64,000 nt of DNA. Source: Pseudomonas brassicacearum (GTDB taxonomy: Bacteria > Pseudomonadota > Gammaproteobacteria > Pseudomonadales > Pseudomonadaceae). The stretch's first letter is position 1, and the number at the start of each line of letters is the position of its first letter. The stretch lies in contig NZ_CP007410.1 in the NCBI RefSeq assembly GCF_000585995.1, positions 4,987,430-5,051,429 on the forward strand. Direction: 5' to 3'. Positions 45,099-53,784 of this stretch are shown one piece after another. The translations under genes and the position numbers were made by a program. Below the pieces are notes generated by a model. That model saw only the letters and a list, made by a program, of their open reading frames with translations, was not told the origin of the DNA and ran no database searches.

Positions 45099-46598
45099 TC
45101 AATCCCGGGTTTTTGCCGTTTCTTCAGGCAATTCAGGCAGTCCATCCGCATCCGTCATCGCGCGTTCGAGCAAATCGGCGGGCAAACTCTTGCTCGCCCG
45201 GGCACCGAGCAGCTTGAGCTGTTCGCTGCGGCTGATCAGGTTGCCGCGCCCTTCTGTCAGTTTGTTGCGCGCTGCGCTGTAGGCTTTGTCCAATTGCTGC
45301 AGGCGACCGCCGATCTCGTCCAGGTCCTGGATGAACAGCACGAACTTGTCATACAGCCACCCCGCCCGCTCGGCGATTTCCCGGGCGTTCTGGCTCTGGC
45401 GCTCCTGTTTCCACAAGCTGTCGATCACCCGCAACGTCGCCAGTAGCGTGGTCGGACTGACAATCACGATATTGCGGTCAAACGCCTCCTGGAACAGGTT
45501 CGGCTCGGCTTGGAGGGCGGCGGAAAACGCCGCTTCGATCGGCACGAACAACAACACGAAATCCAGGCTGTGCAGACCGTCCAGGCGCTTGTAATCCTTG
45601 CCGGCCAAGCCTTTGACATGGGCTCTCAACGACGCCACATGTTGCTTGAGGGCATGTTGGCCAATGGCGTCGTCCTCAGCGGCCACGTACTGCTGATAGG
45701 CCGTGAGGCTAACCTTGGAATCGACCACCACTTGCTTGTCGCCGGGCAGGTAAATCAATACATCAGGTTGGAAACGCTCGCCGTCCGGCCCCTTGAGACT
45801 GACCTGGGTCTGATACTCGCGGCCCTTCTCCAGGCCCGCGTGTTCGAGCACCCGCTCCAGGATCAACTCACCCCAGTTACCTTGAGTCTTCTGGCCTTTG
45901 AGGGCGCGGGTGAGGTTGGTGGCCTCATCGCTCAGGCGCAGGTTCAGTTGCTGCAGCCGTTCCAGCTCCTTGCCCAGGGAGAACCGTTCCCGAGCCTCAG
46001 CCTGATAGCTTTCTTCGACACGTTTTTCGAAGGACTGGATGCGCTCCTTCAGCGGATCGAGCAACTGGCCCAGGCGCTGCTGGCTGGTTTCGGCGAAACG
46101 TTGCTCACGTTCATCGAAGATTTTTCCTGCAAGCTCGGCGAACTGTGCCCGCAGCTCATCGCGCGAACCTTGCAGATCATCCAACCGTTGCTGATGGCTT
46201 TCCTGCTGCTCGCGCAATTCGGCATGCAACGAAGCCGCTTGGGCATCGAGCCGCCGCAGCTCCGCTTCTTTACCGGCACGCTCCAGATTCCAGGCATGGG
46301 CCGCGTCCCGGGCATTGTCGCGCTCGATCTGCAACAGCTCGACTTCGCGACAGGCGGCGGCTAGCTCGGCTTGCTTGGCGGCGTTGGCCTGGCTCAAGTC
46401 GCTGATTTCGTCGCGACAGGCATCGAGCTGGGCATTGAGGCCATCGTGGGCCATATGGGCGGTGGCCAAGCGTTCTTCCAGCAGGGCCTGTGCGGTCTGT
46501 GCGGCGCTGGCCTGGCGTTGCAGGTGCCAGGCCAGCGCAAGCAACGGCAGCGCCGCGCCCGCCAGGCCCAACAATAGGCTGGTCAAATCCATAGCCAT
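45099..46598 (-). CDS. rmuC: DNA recombination protein RmuC
   Basis: 499-aa protein: N-terminal transmembrane helix (about 5-24), a long coiled coil (about 28-210), and a C-terminal restriction-endonuclease-like RmuC domain (about 225-430) with GNWGELILERVLEHAGL, FQPDVLIYLPGDKQVVVDSKVSL and FVPIEAAFSAAL. The Asp...Asp-x-Lys pattern (PDVLI...DSK) fits the nuclease-like fold. It limits inversions at short inverted repeats, which is notable in a genome full of REP hairpins. Start ATG at 46598; the second Met (46592) is also possible. Confidence 0.93.
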   Translation of the reverse strand: MAMDLTSLLLGLAGAALPLLALAWHLQRQASAAQTAQALLEERLATAHMAHDGLNAQLDACRDEISDLSQANAAKQAELAAACREVELLQIERDNARDAAHAWNLERAGKEAELRRLDAQAASLHAELREQQESHQQRLDDLQGSRDELRAQFAELAGKIFDEREQRFAETSQQRLGQLLDPLKERIQSFEKRVEESYQAEARERFSLGKELERLQQLNLRLSDEATNLTRALKGQKTQGNWGELILERVLEHAGLEKGREYQTQVSLKGPDGERFQPDVLIYLPGDKQVVVDSKVSLTAYQQYVAAEDDAIGQHALKQHVASLRAHVKGLAGKDYKRLDGLHSLDFVLLFVPIEAAFSAALQAEPNLFQEAFDRNIVIVSPTTLLATLRVIDSLWKQERQSQNAREIAERAGWLYDKFVLFIQDLDEIGGRLQQLDKAYSAARNKLTEGRGNLISRSEQLKLLGARASKSLPADLLERAMTDADGLPELPEETAKTRD

Positions 46599-46659
46599 GA
46601 AAATTCCTGCCGATGAAATAAAGCCCGAAGGTTAACCAAGCGGCCGGGGGTTGCCCAGC

Positions 46660-46983
46660 TCAGTCTTCGATTTCACCCAGTGCCAGGCGGGCGCGTTGAT
46701 CCCCGGCCCGGGCGGCTTGGCGCAGCAGGTCGTGACCAATGCGTCGGTCCCGCGCGTTCCCGCATTCACGGCACATCAGCTGCCCGAGACGACTCTGCGC
46801 AGCCACCACGCCTTCACGGGCCGGTTGCTTGAGCAGACGGCCGGCCAGATGTTTGACACTGGGGCTTTCTCCCAGGCGCGGGCTGTCGAGCAGCCACTCG
46901 GCCACACGCATCGACATGCGCTTGGGTGGGGTAACACCAGAGGGTGTGGAAGTAACAGGATTTGATACTGAGCGAAACTTCAT
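46660..46983 (-). CDS. Sel1-repeat-like small protein
   Basis: 107-aa protein. A basic, Ser/Pro-rich N-terminus (KFRSVSNPVTSTPSGVTPPKR) precedes one Sel1/TPR-like unit (GNARDRRIGHDLLRQAARAGDQRARLALGEIED) with a CREC pair. ATG 46983 is a weak start; ATG 46917 (MSMRVAEWLLD) would give 85 aa and may be the real one. The conserved DnaA-box element B lies 107 bp upstream. Confidence 0.6.
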   Translation of the reverse strand: MKFRSVSNPVTSTPSGVTPPKRMSMRVAEWLLDSPRLGESPSVKHLAGRLLKQPAREGVVAAQSRLGQLMCRECGNARDRRIGHDLLRQAARAGDQRARLALGEIED

Positions 46984-47089
46984 AACGCACTGTGGGCTAG
47001 ATCGGAAGGCGCGCCACTCTACTCCTTTTTTCGCACGGGTAAAGTCGAAAAAAACCGGCACGCCCGTTCTAGAGCAAGCGCTTGGGACA

Positions 47090-47219
47090 ATCCACAGAAG
47101 CTGTGGATAACTCAGTGGACAACCCACCCTGAACTCTCCGCAACCCCTATGACACGGGGCCTGCGCTCAAACTGACGATTTTTTCACCAGTAAAAAAAAG
47201 CGATGTTTTTCATTGACTT
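47090..47219. promoter_or_regulatory. Conserved non-coding element B with paired DnaA boxes
   Basis: ATCCACAG-AAG-CTGTGGAT palindrome, then GGGGCCTGCGCTCA, TTTTTT...AAAAAAA and CATTGACTT, in the same order and spacing as 28223-28353. The first 32 bases from ATCCACA differ at only seven positions from element A. Confidence 0.6.
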
Positions 47220-48046
47220 AAATTTTGGACACAGGCACCCACCTCGGATTGTTCGCACATGACAGTTCGGTGACAAGCCTCGTCGTGAGTGTGCACAAGT
47301 AACACCCGAAGGGGTTATAAGGCTGCGTTTTTTTGGTGTGTTTGGCAGCAGAACCTGGGGATAACCTTGGTGGACTGCCTGGCGCAACAGTGGGCTTGGA
47401 TGCACCGCAGGCCTTGGAATCCTGTGCTATGTCGGTGGCGAGGGAGCTTGCTCCCGCTGGGCTGCGCAGCAGCCCCAAAAACAGGGCCGCTTCGCGCCCC
47501 AGCGGGAGCAAGCTCCCTCCCCAAGGGGTCAGTGTCCACCTTGTCTCCGTACAGGTGTCCACCCTGTCCTCGGTGCAAACAGTCATGGCTTGGCTTTGCT
47601 CTTATGGCCCGTTTGAATATTTTTTAACCAACGCCCTTCCCTTCAGTCATTCGTTCCGTTAGTATCCGCAGCGTTAGTACCAAGCTGAAAGTCAATTCCG
47701 GGTCGAACACATCTCCGCGGTCAGCCTTCCCTCAAGAGAAGCCTCACCGATAAAAAGAGACCGACCCCCTCGATGGTTTCCAGGTAACCCTTGCACCAAC
47801 ACAGCCTTTGATCCAATGCAAAGGGTGTTGCCAAGCTCATTACTCTGACCGAACCAACCTGCAAATTGATCAGGATCTTCACCCCGGGCCCAGAACCTTT
47901 GCCCTTGATGTGTTGCCTGCCCTCCTAAGTACCTACCTGCCAGCCCAAGCGCGCACTTTTTATAGCGCTCAAACTGGCTGCTTTGTTCCAGTCGGGTTCT
48001 TCGTTCGACCAATGGTGGTCGACGTTACTGGAACGTTTTAACGTTG
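47220..48046. other. Gene-poor stretch with a REP pair
   Basis: About 830 bp without a convincing gene. It holds a T-tract hairpin-like segment (about 47308-47340, AACACCCGAAGGGGTT then TTTTTTT, a possible terminator on the plus strand) and the REP pair at 47434-47525. From 47600 to 48046 there are frames on both strands (for example 47692-48012 minus), but none with a ribosome site or recognisable domain. Confidence 0.5.
47434..47525. repeat. REP pair, GTGGCGAGGGAGCTTGCTCCC type
   Basis: GGTGGCGAGGGAGCTTGCTC and an inverted copy ending CTCCCTCCCCAAGG, slightly diverged at its outer end. Confidence 0.85.
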
Positions 48047-48063
48047 CACGGTTCTTAACCGTG
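48047..48063 (+). promoter_or_regulatory. Leader hairpin before the 74-aa gene
   Basis: CACGGTT-CTT-AACCGTG, a perfect 7-bp stem, just before the ribosome site AGGAA (about 48073). AACGTTTTAACGTT (48032-48045) precedes it. May be an operator or a 5' mRNA structure. Confidence 0.4.
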
Positions 48064-48086
48064 TCATTTGTAGGAACACCCATAAC

Positions 48087-48311
48087 ATGTCTACTCAAAT
48101 CCATACCCAGGACGCTATCCGCACCCTGACCAACGCTTTTGCCCCAATGAACTGCCTGATCATGGCTGCTCGCAAAGGCTGCTTCAGCTTCACCCTGGTC
48201 AACGAACACGGCATCGCTCGTCACAGCGAACGCCTGTACCCCGATCAATACTCCAGCGCCGAACCGCTGCAGGCCGTGATCGAGCGTACCCGTCAGGCAC
48301 TGGTTGCCTGA
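48087..48311 (+). CDS. Small conserved protein of unknown function
   Basis: 74-aa soluble protein, MSTQIHTQDAIRTLTNAFAPMNC..., with two Cys (residues 23 and 32) in a short alpha/beta layout and a C-terminal helix IERTRQALVA. AGGAA 9 bp upstream, GC-rich third positions and its own terminator mark it as a well-expressed real gene. I do not recognise the family. Confidence 0.75.
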   Translation: MSTQIHTQDAIRTLTNAFAPMNCLIMAARKGCFSFTLVNEHGIARHSERLYPDQYSSAEPLQAVIERTRQALVA

Positions 48312-48336
48312 GACGCCAGAAAAGGCTGAAAACCCA

Positions 48337-48366
48337 AAGGCCCCGCCCAAAAAGCGGGGCTTTTTA
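48337..48366 (+). terminator. Terminator of the 74-aa gene
   Basis: AAGGCCCCGC-CCAAAAA-GCGGGGCTTTTTATT, strong stem and T-tract. A second perfect hairpin AAGCGGC-ATGA-GCCGCTT (48493-48510) lies in the gap that follows. Confidence 0.88.
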
Positions 48367-48587
48367 TTGCCTGGAATTTCTCAACAAAACGAAACGGCTT
48401 AAGCACCGAGGGATATAAGGGTTATAACCGTTCGCTGAAGATGTTTTAAAAACAGTCCTTTACAGCGGGAATATGACACTACACTTCAAGTCAAGCGGCA
48501 TGAGCCGCTTCCGGCGGGCCTGAACCGATCCACTGCTGCCAAACCCACACCCTTCAGGTCCCGCCCTTTTCACACTTCGAGGGTTTT

Positions 48588-49070
48588 ATGGGTATCGCTG
48601 CCAGCGAACTGTGTCGATATGTGATCCGCCCGACGCTCCTGTACCTGGGGCGCCACAGTGCAACGGCGGAATCCCTGCTGCTGGGCATTGCCGCCAGCCA
48701 GTCGGCCCTGGGTTCGGCCCTGCATGACCGTCGCGGGCATGGCCTCTATCGCATCCCCGAGCCCCGCCACCAGGCGCTGTGGGACCATTACCTGGCACTG
48801 GACCCGGAGCGTGCCAGCCTGGTGCGTGGCCTGGCCAGCCAGCACGCCTTTCTCAGCGGCCCGCATCTGGAATTAACCGTCAACCTGCGCTACGCCACGG
48901 CCATTGCCTGGCTGCTGGTGGAGGAACAGAACACCCCGCTTCCCGAAGCCGATGATCTGCTGGGCATGGCCCGGATCTGGCGTCAGACCTTCCATCCTCA
49001 AGGACGTTTGCGAGATTTCACCTACGCTTGGCAACACTGTGTTTCACCGTTGAGTCAGGTCGCTTGCTGA
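48588..49070 (+). CDS. Conserved hypothetical protein
   Basis: 160-aa mostly helical soluble protein: CRYVIRPTLLYLGRHSATAESLLLGIAASQSALG then HDRRGHGLYRIPEPRHQALWDHYLA and a C-terminal half like a lysozyme-type/P2-tail helper region (DDLLGMARIWRQTFHPQGRLRDFTYAW). No catalytic motif assigned. ATG 48588 is preceded by GAGGGTTTT. Single gene between a terminator and the fadL promoter. Function unknown. Confidence 0.7.
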   Translation: MGIAASELCRYVIRPTLLYLGRHSATAESLLLGIAASQSALGSALHDRRGHGLYRIPEPRHQALWDHYLALDPERASLVRGLASQHAFLSGPHLELTVNLRYATAIAWLLVEEQNTPLPEADDLLGMARIWRQTFHPQGRLRDFTYAWQHCVSPLSQVAC

Positions 49071-49166
49071 CGGGAAATTTGGAAACTTCCTACAACGGTC
49101 GCGAATTTGGTCGGATTGTCCTACAAAACCGCTCTAAATCAAGCAAATCAGGCTATGGCGCTTGAA

Positions 49167-49187
49167 CGAAAATGTTGGTAATTTTCG
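49167..49187. promoter_or_regulatory. Candidate operator upstream of the FadL porin
   Basis: CGAAAAT-GTTGGTA-ATTTTCG, a perfect inverted repeat with 7-bp arms, 28 bp before the fadL start. It could bind a fatty-acid-responsive repressor, but does not clearly match a site I know. Confidence 0.35.
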
Positions 49188-49214
49188 CCCCGGTGATCAT
49201 CAGGAGTTCTAACA

Positions 49215-50489
49215 ATGAAAAAAATACTCAAAACCACCCTTGGACTTGCCGTGACCTTGGCGTCCACTCAGCTTTTCGCCAGTGGCTTTGCTTTGAACGA
49301 ACAAAGCATCAGTGGCATGGGGACTGGTTTCGCGGGTCGCTCTTCCGCTGCCGACGACGCAAGCACTGTATTTGGCAACCCTGCCGGCATGTCGCGCCTC
49401 AAGCGCCAGCAAGTCACCGGTGGTTTCGCCGCCATTGACGCTTCTACCGATATCAACGATGCCAGCGGCACCCAATCCGGTACCAACAAGGGCGACATGG
49501 TGCCGCTCACGGGCGTCCCGATGGGCTACTACGTCAAGCCTATCGATGATCAATGGGCTTTCGGCCTGGGTGTCTACGCACCGTTCGGCCTGATCACCGA
49601 CTACGAAAACAGCTTCCAGGGCCGTAACTTCGGCAGCAAGAGCGAAGTGAAGGTCGTGACCTTCCAGCCGACTGTCAGCTATGCGTTCAATGACAAGGTG
49701 TCGATTGGTTTTGGTCCGACGATTAACCGGATTTCCGGTTCGCTGGAATCGTCGCTGGACGTACCAGGCCTGTCTACCAACGGCGATGTGAAGATCAAGG
49801 GCGACGACATTGGCTACGGCTACAACGTCGGGCTGCTGGTCCAGGCAACCGACACCACCCGTGTTGGCCTGACCTATCACTCCAAGGTCAAGTACAAGCT
49901 CGAAGGCCACACTGAAGTGACTCCTGGTGGTACTCCCGTTTTTCCTGGCGTACTCGTCGGAGCACGCTACGACGCTTCGCTGGACATCACGACCCCTGAG
50001 TCGGTGGACTTCTCGGTTACCCAGCAGCTCAACGATGCCTGGACCGTCTACGCTGGCAGCACTTGGACCCGCTGGAGCCGCCTGAAAGAAATCACCGTAA
50101 ACAACGACGTAACGGGTGGCGGCGCCCTGAACCCAACCCTTTTCGGCACCATCACCGAAGAACAAAACTGGCACGACACCTGGGCCTACGCCATCGGCAC
50201 GTCCTACCAGCTGAACAAGCAATGGGTGCTGCGTACCGGCCTGTCCTTCGACCAGTCGCCTACCAACAACCAAGACCGCTCGCCACGCATCCCGACCGGC
50301 GACCGGACCATCTTCAGCCTGGGTGCCGGCTGGAGCCCGACCGATGACCTGACCATCGACGTGGCTTACTCCTACCTCAAGGAAGAGAAAGTCAACATCA
50401 ACCGCAGCAATGCGCTGGGTCAAACCTACAACGCCGAATATGAAAACAGCGCCAACGGTTTCGGTGTCGGTGCGACCTACCGCTTCTGA
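49215..50489 (+). CDS. OmpP1/FadL/TodX-family outer-membrane transporter
   Basis: 424-aa beta-barrel that admits hydrophobic substrates such as long-chain fatty acids. A signal peptide (about 1-22, ending FASG) leads into the plug motif GFALNEQSISGMGTGFAGRSS, with DDASTVFGNPAGMSRL, the NPA signature of the FadL family. The C-terminus ...FGVGATYRF ends in the porin aromatic residue. It is followed by a strong terminator. Its neighbour glutathione peroxidase is convergent. Confidence 0.93.
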   Translation: MKKILKTTLGLAVTLASTQLFASGFALNEQSISGMGTGFAGRSSAADDASTVFGNPAGMSRLKRQQVTGGFAAIDASTDINDASGTQSGTNKGDMVPLTGVPMGYYVKPIDDQWAFGLGVYAPFGLITDYENSFQGRNFGSKSEVKVVTFQPTVSYAFNDKVSIGFGPTINRISGSLESSLDVPGLSTNGDVKIKGDDIGYGYNVGLLVQATDTTRVGLTYHSKVKYKLEGHTEVTPGGTPVFPGVLVGARYDASLDITTPESVDFSVTQQLNDAWTVYAGSTWTRWSRLKEITVNNDVTGGGALNPTLFGTITEEQNWHDTWAYAIGTSYQLNKQWVLRTGLSFDQSPTNNQDRSPRIPTGDRTIFSLGAGWSPTDDLTIDVAYSYLKEEKVNINRSNALGQTYNAEYENSANGFGVGATYRF

Positions 50490-50528
50490 TGATCCACGGC
50501 GAAGCTGAACGCCTCGCCCGCTATAACG

Positions 50529-50567
50529 AAAAAAGCCCCGCACTCTGCAAAGAGCCGGGGCTTTTTC
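50529..50567. terminator. Bidirectional terminator between fadL and glutathione peroxidase
   Basis: AAAAAAGCCCCG ... CGGGGCTTTTT with loop CACTCTGCAAAGAGC, flanked by A and T tracts, serving both convergent genes. Confidence 0.88.
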
Positions 50568-50578
50568 GTGGTTGGCGA

Positions 50579-51130
50579 TCAGGGCTTCGAAGCGATGGCA
50601 GCTTCTACGGCCTTGATGAACTCAGGATCATCGGGCTTGATCCGGCTGGAGAAGCTGGCGATCACCTTACCTTGGCGATCCACGACGTATTTGTAGAAAT
50701 TCCATTTCGGCGCGCCGGATTGTTCAGCCAGGTGCTTGAACAACGGAATGGCATCAGTCCCCCGCACCGGTTGCGGTTCGGTCATGGTGAAGGTCACACC
50801 GTAATTGACATAGCAGACCTTGGCCGTCTCAGCACCGTCCTTGGACTCCTGCTTGAAATCGTTGGACGGCACGCCCAGCACTTGCAGACCTCGATCCTTG
50901 TAGCGCTGGTTAAGCGCCTCGAGGCCTTTGAATTGTGGGGCGAAGCCACAGAAGCTGGCGGTGTTGACCACCACCAGTGGCTTGCCGGCGAAGCGTTGGC
51001 ACAGGTCGATGGTCTCTTTGGCCCGCAACTTGGGTAACGAACCTTCCAGCAACGGCGGGCAATCGGCCGCCCATACCGGCCCGGCCACAGCCAGTAACAG
51101 AGCGGGAACAGCAAACCAGCGCATCAACAT
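50579..51130 (-). CDS. Periplasmic glutathione-peroxidase-like protein
   Basis: 183-aa thiol peroxidase of the GPx family with a signal peptide (about 1-22, ending VWAAD). The active-site Cys replaces selenocysteine in [20 protein letters not shown]; the second motif [13 protein letters not shown] and [14 protein letters not shown] (Trp of the catalytic tetrad) are present. It reduces hydroperoxides with a thiol donor. ATG 51130 is preceded by AAGGA. A separate 39-aa gene lies 66 bp upstream, so it may be part of that transcript. Confidence 0.88.
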   Translation of the reverse strand: MLMRWFAVPALLLAVAGPVWAADCPPLLEGSLPKLRAKETIDLCQRFAGKPLVVVNTASFCGFAPQFKGLEALNQRYKDRGLQVLGVPSNDFKQESKDGAETAKVCYVNYGVTFTMTEPQPVRGTDAIPLFKHLAEQSGAPKWNFYKYVVDRQGKVIASFSSRIKPDDPEFIKAVEAAIASKP

Positions 51131-51196
51131 GTCCGTTTTTCCTTAAAAGCATGTCAGACCACGACGTTACTCGCAGCGTCCGTTGCCGTCCATTGT

Positions 51197-51316
51197 TCAG
51201 CACGTCCCCATGCCCAGTTGCATCAAGGCCAACCCACCCTGATGCCAGCCCCACCAGGCGATCGCCAGCAGCAGGCCGGCGCCGGCCGCGACCAACCACA
51301 GGCCGACGCGACTCAT
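51197..51316 (-). CDS. 39-aa single-pass membrane peptide coupled to the MFS gene
   Basis: Thirty-nine codons: MSRVGLWLVAAGAGLLLAIA then WWGWHQGG and a short amphipathic tail ending LGMGTC. One transmembrane helix (about 5-24), an Arg at position 3, and a Trp-rich interface. Its ATG overlaps the MFS stop (ATGA), which is strong evidence for translation. Too short for most gene finders. It may be a regulatory subunit of the transporter (inference) or an independent small protein. Confidence 0.6.
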   Translation of the reverse strand: MSRVGLWLVAAGAGLLLAIAWWGWHQGGLALMQLGMGTC

Positions 51317-52521
51317 GCTGCACCGGCCTGAGCCTGCAGGCGCGCCACCGGACGTTCACGCACCGGCCAATTCAACGCCGCTGCCAACAAGCTGAGCAGG
51401 ATCGACACCTGCCAGATCAGGTCGTAACTGCCGGTGCGGTCATACACCACCCCGCCCAACCAGCCGCCCAGGAACGAACCCAACTGGTGGAACAGGAACA
51501 CGATCCCACCGAGCATCGAGAGATTTCGCACACCGAACAAGGTCGCGACGGTGCCATTGGTCAAGGGCACGGTGGACAACCACAAGAAGCCCATCGCCAT
51601 CCCGAACGCATAGGCCGTGGTGGTGGTCACCGGCAGCCACAGGAACAAGCCGATCACCACCGCTCGCACCAAGTACAACCCCGTCAGCAGCCGGGGCTTG
51701 GACATGCGTCCGCCCAGCCAGCCGGCGGTGTAGGTGCCGAAGATATTGAAGAGCCCGACCAGGGCCAGCACGGTGGTCCCGACGCTGGCCGGCAGGTGTT
51801 GGTCCACCAGGTAGGCCGGCAAATGCACGCCGATGAACACCACCTGGAAACCGCAGACAAAAAAACCGATCGCCAGCAGCCAGAACCCCGAATGGCTGCA
51901 CGCCTCGCGCAACGCCTCGGACAAGGTTTGCTCATGGCCCAGCAGCGGCGCCGGGACGTCCTTGAGCATGCTCACCAATGGCACGATCAACGCCACCAGC
52001 AGTCCCAGCGCCAACAAGGCCGCCGACCAACCGAGCCAGCCGATCAGCCCCAGCGTGCCGGGCAACATGGCGAACTGGCCGAAGGAGCCGGCGGCACTGG
52101 CGATGCCCATGCCCATGCTGCGTTTTTCCGGCGGCACGGCTCGCCCGACCACACCGAGGATCACCGAGAACGACGTGCCTGACAGGCCGATGCCAATCAA
52201 CAGACCCGCGCTCAACGACAGCGACCATGGCGAGTCAGCCATGCCCATGAACACCAGGCCAATGGCGTAGAGGACACCGCCGACCAGCACCACTTTCGCC
52301 GCACCGAAGCGGTCGGCCAGCGCGCCGGTAAACGGCTGCGCCAGGCCCCAGATCAGGTTCTGCAAGGCAATGGCGAAGGCGAACACCTCGCGGCCCCAGC
52401 CGAACTCGGCACTCATGGGCGCCAGGAACAGGCCGAAGCCATGCCGCACGCCCAGGGACAACGCCAGGATCAGCGCGCTGCCCACCAGGACCCAACCACA
52501 AGTACGCCACATCGATGTCAT
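51313..52521 (-). CDS. MFS transporter (marR-linked)
   Basis: 402-aa major facilitator, 12 predicted helices. FGLFLAPMSAEFGWGREVFAFAIALQNLIWG is typical of the oxalate/formate and monocarboxylate-like MFS branch; motif A is ALADRFGAAKVVLVG. ATG 52521 has GGAG upstream; a longer frame from 52587 overlaps marR. It follows marR by 52 bp, which contain the palindrome GCGGGTAGATACCCGC. Substrate unknown. Confidence 0.88.
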   Translation of the reverse strand: MTSMWRTCGWVLVGSALILALSLGVRHGFGLFLAPMSAEFGWGREVFAFAIALQNLIWGLAQPFTGALADRFGAAKVVLVGGVLYAIGLVFMGMADSPWSLSLSAGLLIGIGLSGTSFSVILGVVGRAVPPEKRSMGMGIASAAGSFGQFAMLPGTLGLIGWLGWSAALLALGLLVALIVPLVSMLKDVPAPLLGHEQTLSEALREACSHSGFWLLAIGFFVCGFQVVFIGVHLPAYLVDQHLPASVGTTVLALVGLFNIFGTYTAGWLGGRMSKPRLLTGLYLVRAVVIGLFLWLPVTTTTAYAFGMAMGFLWLSTVPLTNGTVATLFGVRNLSMLGGIVFLFHQLGSFLGGWLGGVVYDRTGSYDLIWQVSILLSLLAAALNWPVRERPVARLQAQAGAA

Positions 52522-52536
52522 TCTTATTCTCCGCTC

Positions 52537-52552
52537 GCGGGTAGATACCCGC
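52537..52552. promoter_or_regulatory. Candidate MarR operator between marR and MFS
   Basis: GCGGGTA-GA-TACCCGC, perfect 7-bp arms, 15 bp before the MFS start. Thirteen of 16 bases match the box at 52982-52997. Confidence 0.6.
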
Positions 52553-52573
52553 TTTTCATCGAACGAACCGGCT

Positions 52574-52978
52574 TCACGCAAGTTCATCCAGCAAGGCTAG
52601 CAACGCTGTGCGCTTCTCGGCGCCCAGTTTTTCGATCAATCGTTGTTGCGCCGCTTCCCAGGCCGGCAATGCGGCCGCCAACCGGGCATGCCCGGCGTCG
52701 GTCAGCTCGACGATACGATTGCGCAGGTCTTCACCCTCGGCCAGCGCCACCAGCCCCTCGCCTTCCAACACCCGCAGGTTACGCCCCAGGGTGCTGCGGT
52801 CCAGGCCCATGGCCTCGGCCAGGGAAGAAATACTCGGCTGGTCCAGGCGCGCCAGGTTACTCAGCAAAGAATACTGGGCAACGTTGATCCCGAAGCCATC
52901 GAGGGCGCCGTCGTAATACCTGCTGACGCCACGTGCGGCGCGACGCAGGTTGATGCACAAGCATTGGGAAGGAAGCAT
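52574..52978 (-). CDS. MarR-family regulator
   Basis: 134-aa winged-helix regulator. The HTH is about residues 50-72 (SISSLAEAMGLDRSTLGRNLRVLEGEGLV), followed by the wing AEGEDLRNRIVELTDAGHARL. Cys6 and Cys8 (MLPSQCLCINLRR) are near the N-terminus, a position used for redox sensing in some MarR proteins. A TATACCCG-type box overlaps its promoter and a related palindrome lies before the downstream MFS gene, so it probably represses both. Confidence 0.9.
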   Translation of the reverse strand: MLPSQCLCINLRRAARGVSRYYDGALDGFGINVAQYSLLSNLARLDQPSISSLAEAMGLDRSTLGRNLRVLEGEGLVALAEGEDLRNRIVELTDAGHARLAAALPAWEAAQQRLIEKLGAEKRTALLALLDELA

Positions 52979-52981
52979 GAT

Positions 52982-52997
52982 GCGTGTATATACCCGT
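52982..52997. promoter_or_regulatory. Candidate MarR autoregulatory operator
   Basis: GCGTGTATATACCCGT, 4 bp upstream of the marR start codon; matches 52537-52552 with one arm degenerate. AT-rich -10-like sequence follows upstream. Confidence 0.55.
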
Positions 52998-53053
52998 GAT
53001 TAAGGGAATGCAAATTTAAATAAAAAAAACCTAACACAAAGGGGCGTTCAATT

Positions 53054-53782
53054 TCAGATCAATGCCGCCACCAACACCACCATTTCAAGCAGTTCCAGCA
53101 AAGCCCCAGCCGTGTCCCCGGTGCATCCCCCCAGCCGACCCAGCATCATCTGTCGCAGCGAAAAAAATACCGAGGCCGCCACCACCAGCATCCATGCCCC
53201 CGTCCAACCCGCCACCAGCACGCAGGCCAACGCACAGGCCAGCAGCACCTGCCAACCCACGCGCCGAGGCAAGTGATCAGCGAGGGCCTGACCCAAGCCA
53301 GCAGCACGCACGTAAGGCGTGGTCAGGAACAGCCCAAGCAACGCGCCGCGCCCCAACACTGGGACGATGAGCAACGCCAAGGTCTGCCCTTGCTCGATCA
53401 GTGCCAGCAGCGCGGCGAATTTTAGCAACAGCACCAACACCAAGGTGATCACGGCGATCGGCCCGCTGCGCGGGTCTTTCATGATCAGCAGTGTGCGGTC
53501 GCGGTCGCCGAATCCACCCAACCAGGCATCCGCGCTGTCGGCCAGGCCATCGAGGTGCAGTCCGCCACTGAGCAACACCCACGCCGTCAGCAACAGCGCG
53601 GCATGCAGCAGCGGCGGCGCGCCGAGCAGCACGGCATCGAGCAAGCACAGCAAGCCACCGAACAGCAGCCCCACCAGCGGGTAGAACAGCAGCGAACGGC
53701 CCAGTTGCTCAGGCTCGGGCATACCCGGCAGGCGAACCGGCAGGCTGCTGAGAAATTGCAGGGCGATCCAGAACGGCAACAT
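53054..53782 (-). CDS. cobS: Cobalamin synthase (adenosylcobinamide-GDP ribazoletransferase)
   Basis: 242-aa integral membrane enzyme joining adenosylcobinamide-GDP and alpha-ribazole to form adenosylcobalamin (called CobV in P. aeruginosa). About seven transmembrane helices; the conserved metal motif is HLDGLADSADAW (near residue 78), and GGCTGDTAGALLEL near the C-terminus is the family end. ATG 53782 is preferred over TTG 53788, which overlaps the upstream stop. It is the last gene of the B12 operon. Confidence 0.93.
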   Translation of the reverse strand: MLPFWIALQFLSSLPVRLPGMPEPEQLGRSLLFYPLVGLLFGGLLCLLDAVLLGAPPLLHAALLLTAWVLLSGGLHLDGLADSADAWLGGFGDRDRTLLIMKDPRSGPIAVITLVLVLLLKFAALLALIEQGQTLALLIVPVLGRGALLGLFLTTPYVRAAGLGQALADHLPRRVGWQVLLACALACVLVAGWTGAWMLVVAASVFFSLRQMMLGRLGGCTGDTAGALLELLEMVVLVAALI

Positions 53783-53784
53783 GC

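Noticed and set aside
47692..48012. Minus-strand frame of 106 codons in the gene-poor stretch
   Set aside because: No ribosome site, no recognisable domain, overlapped by an equally open frame on the other strand.
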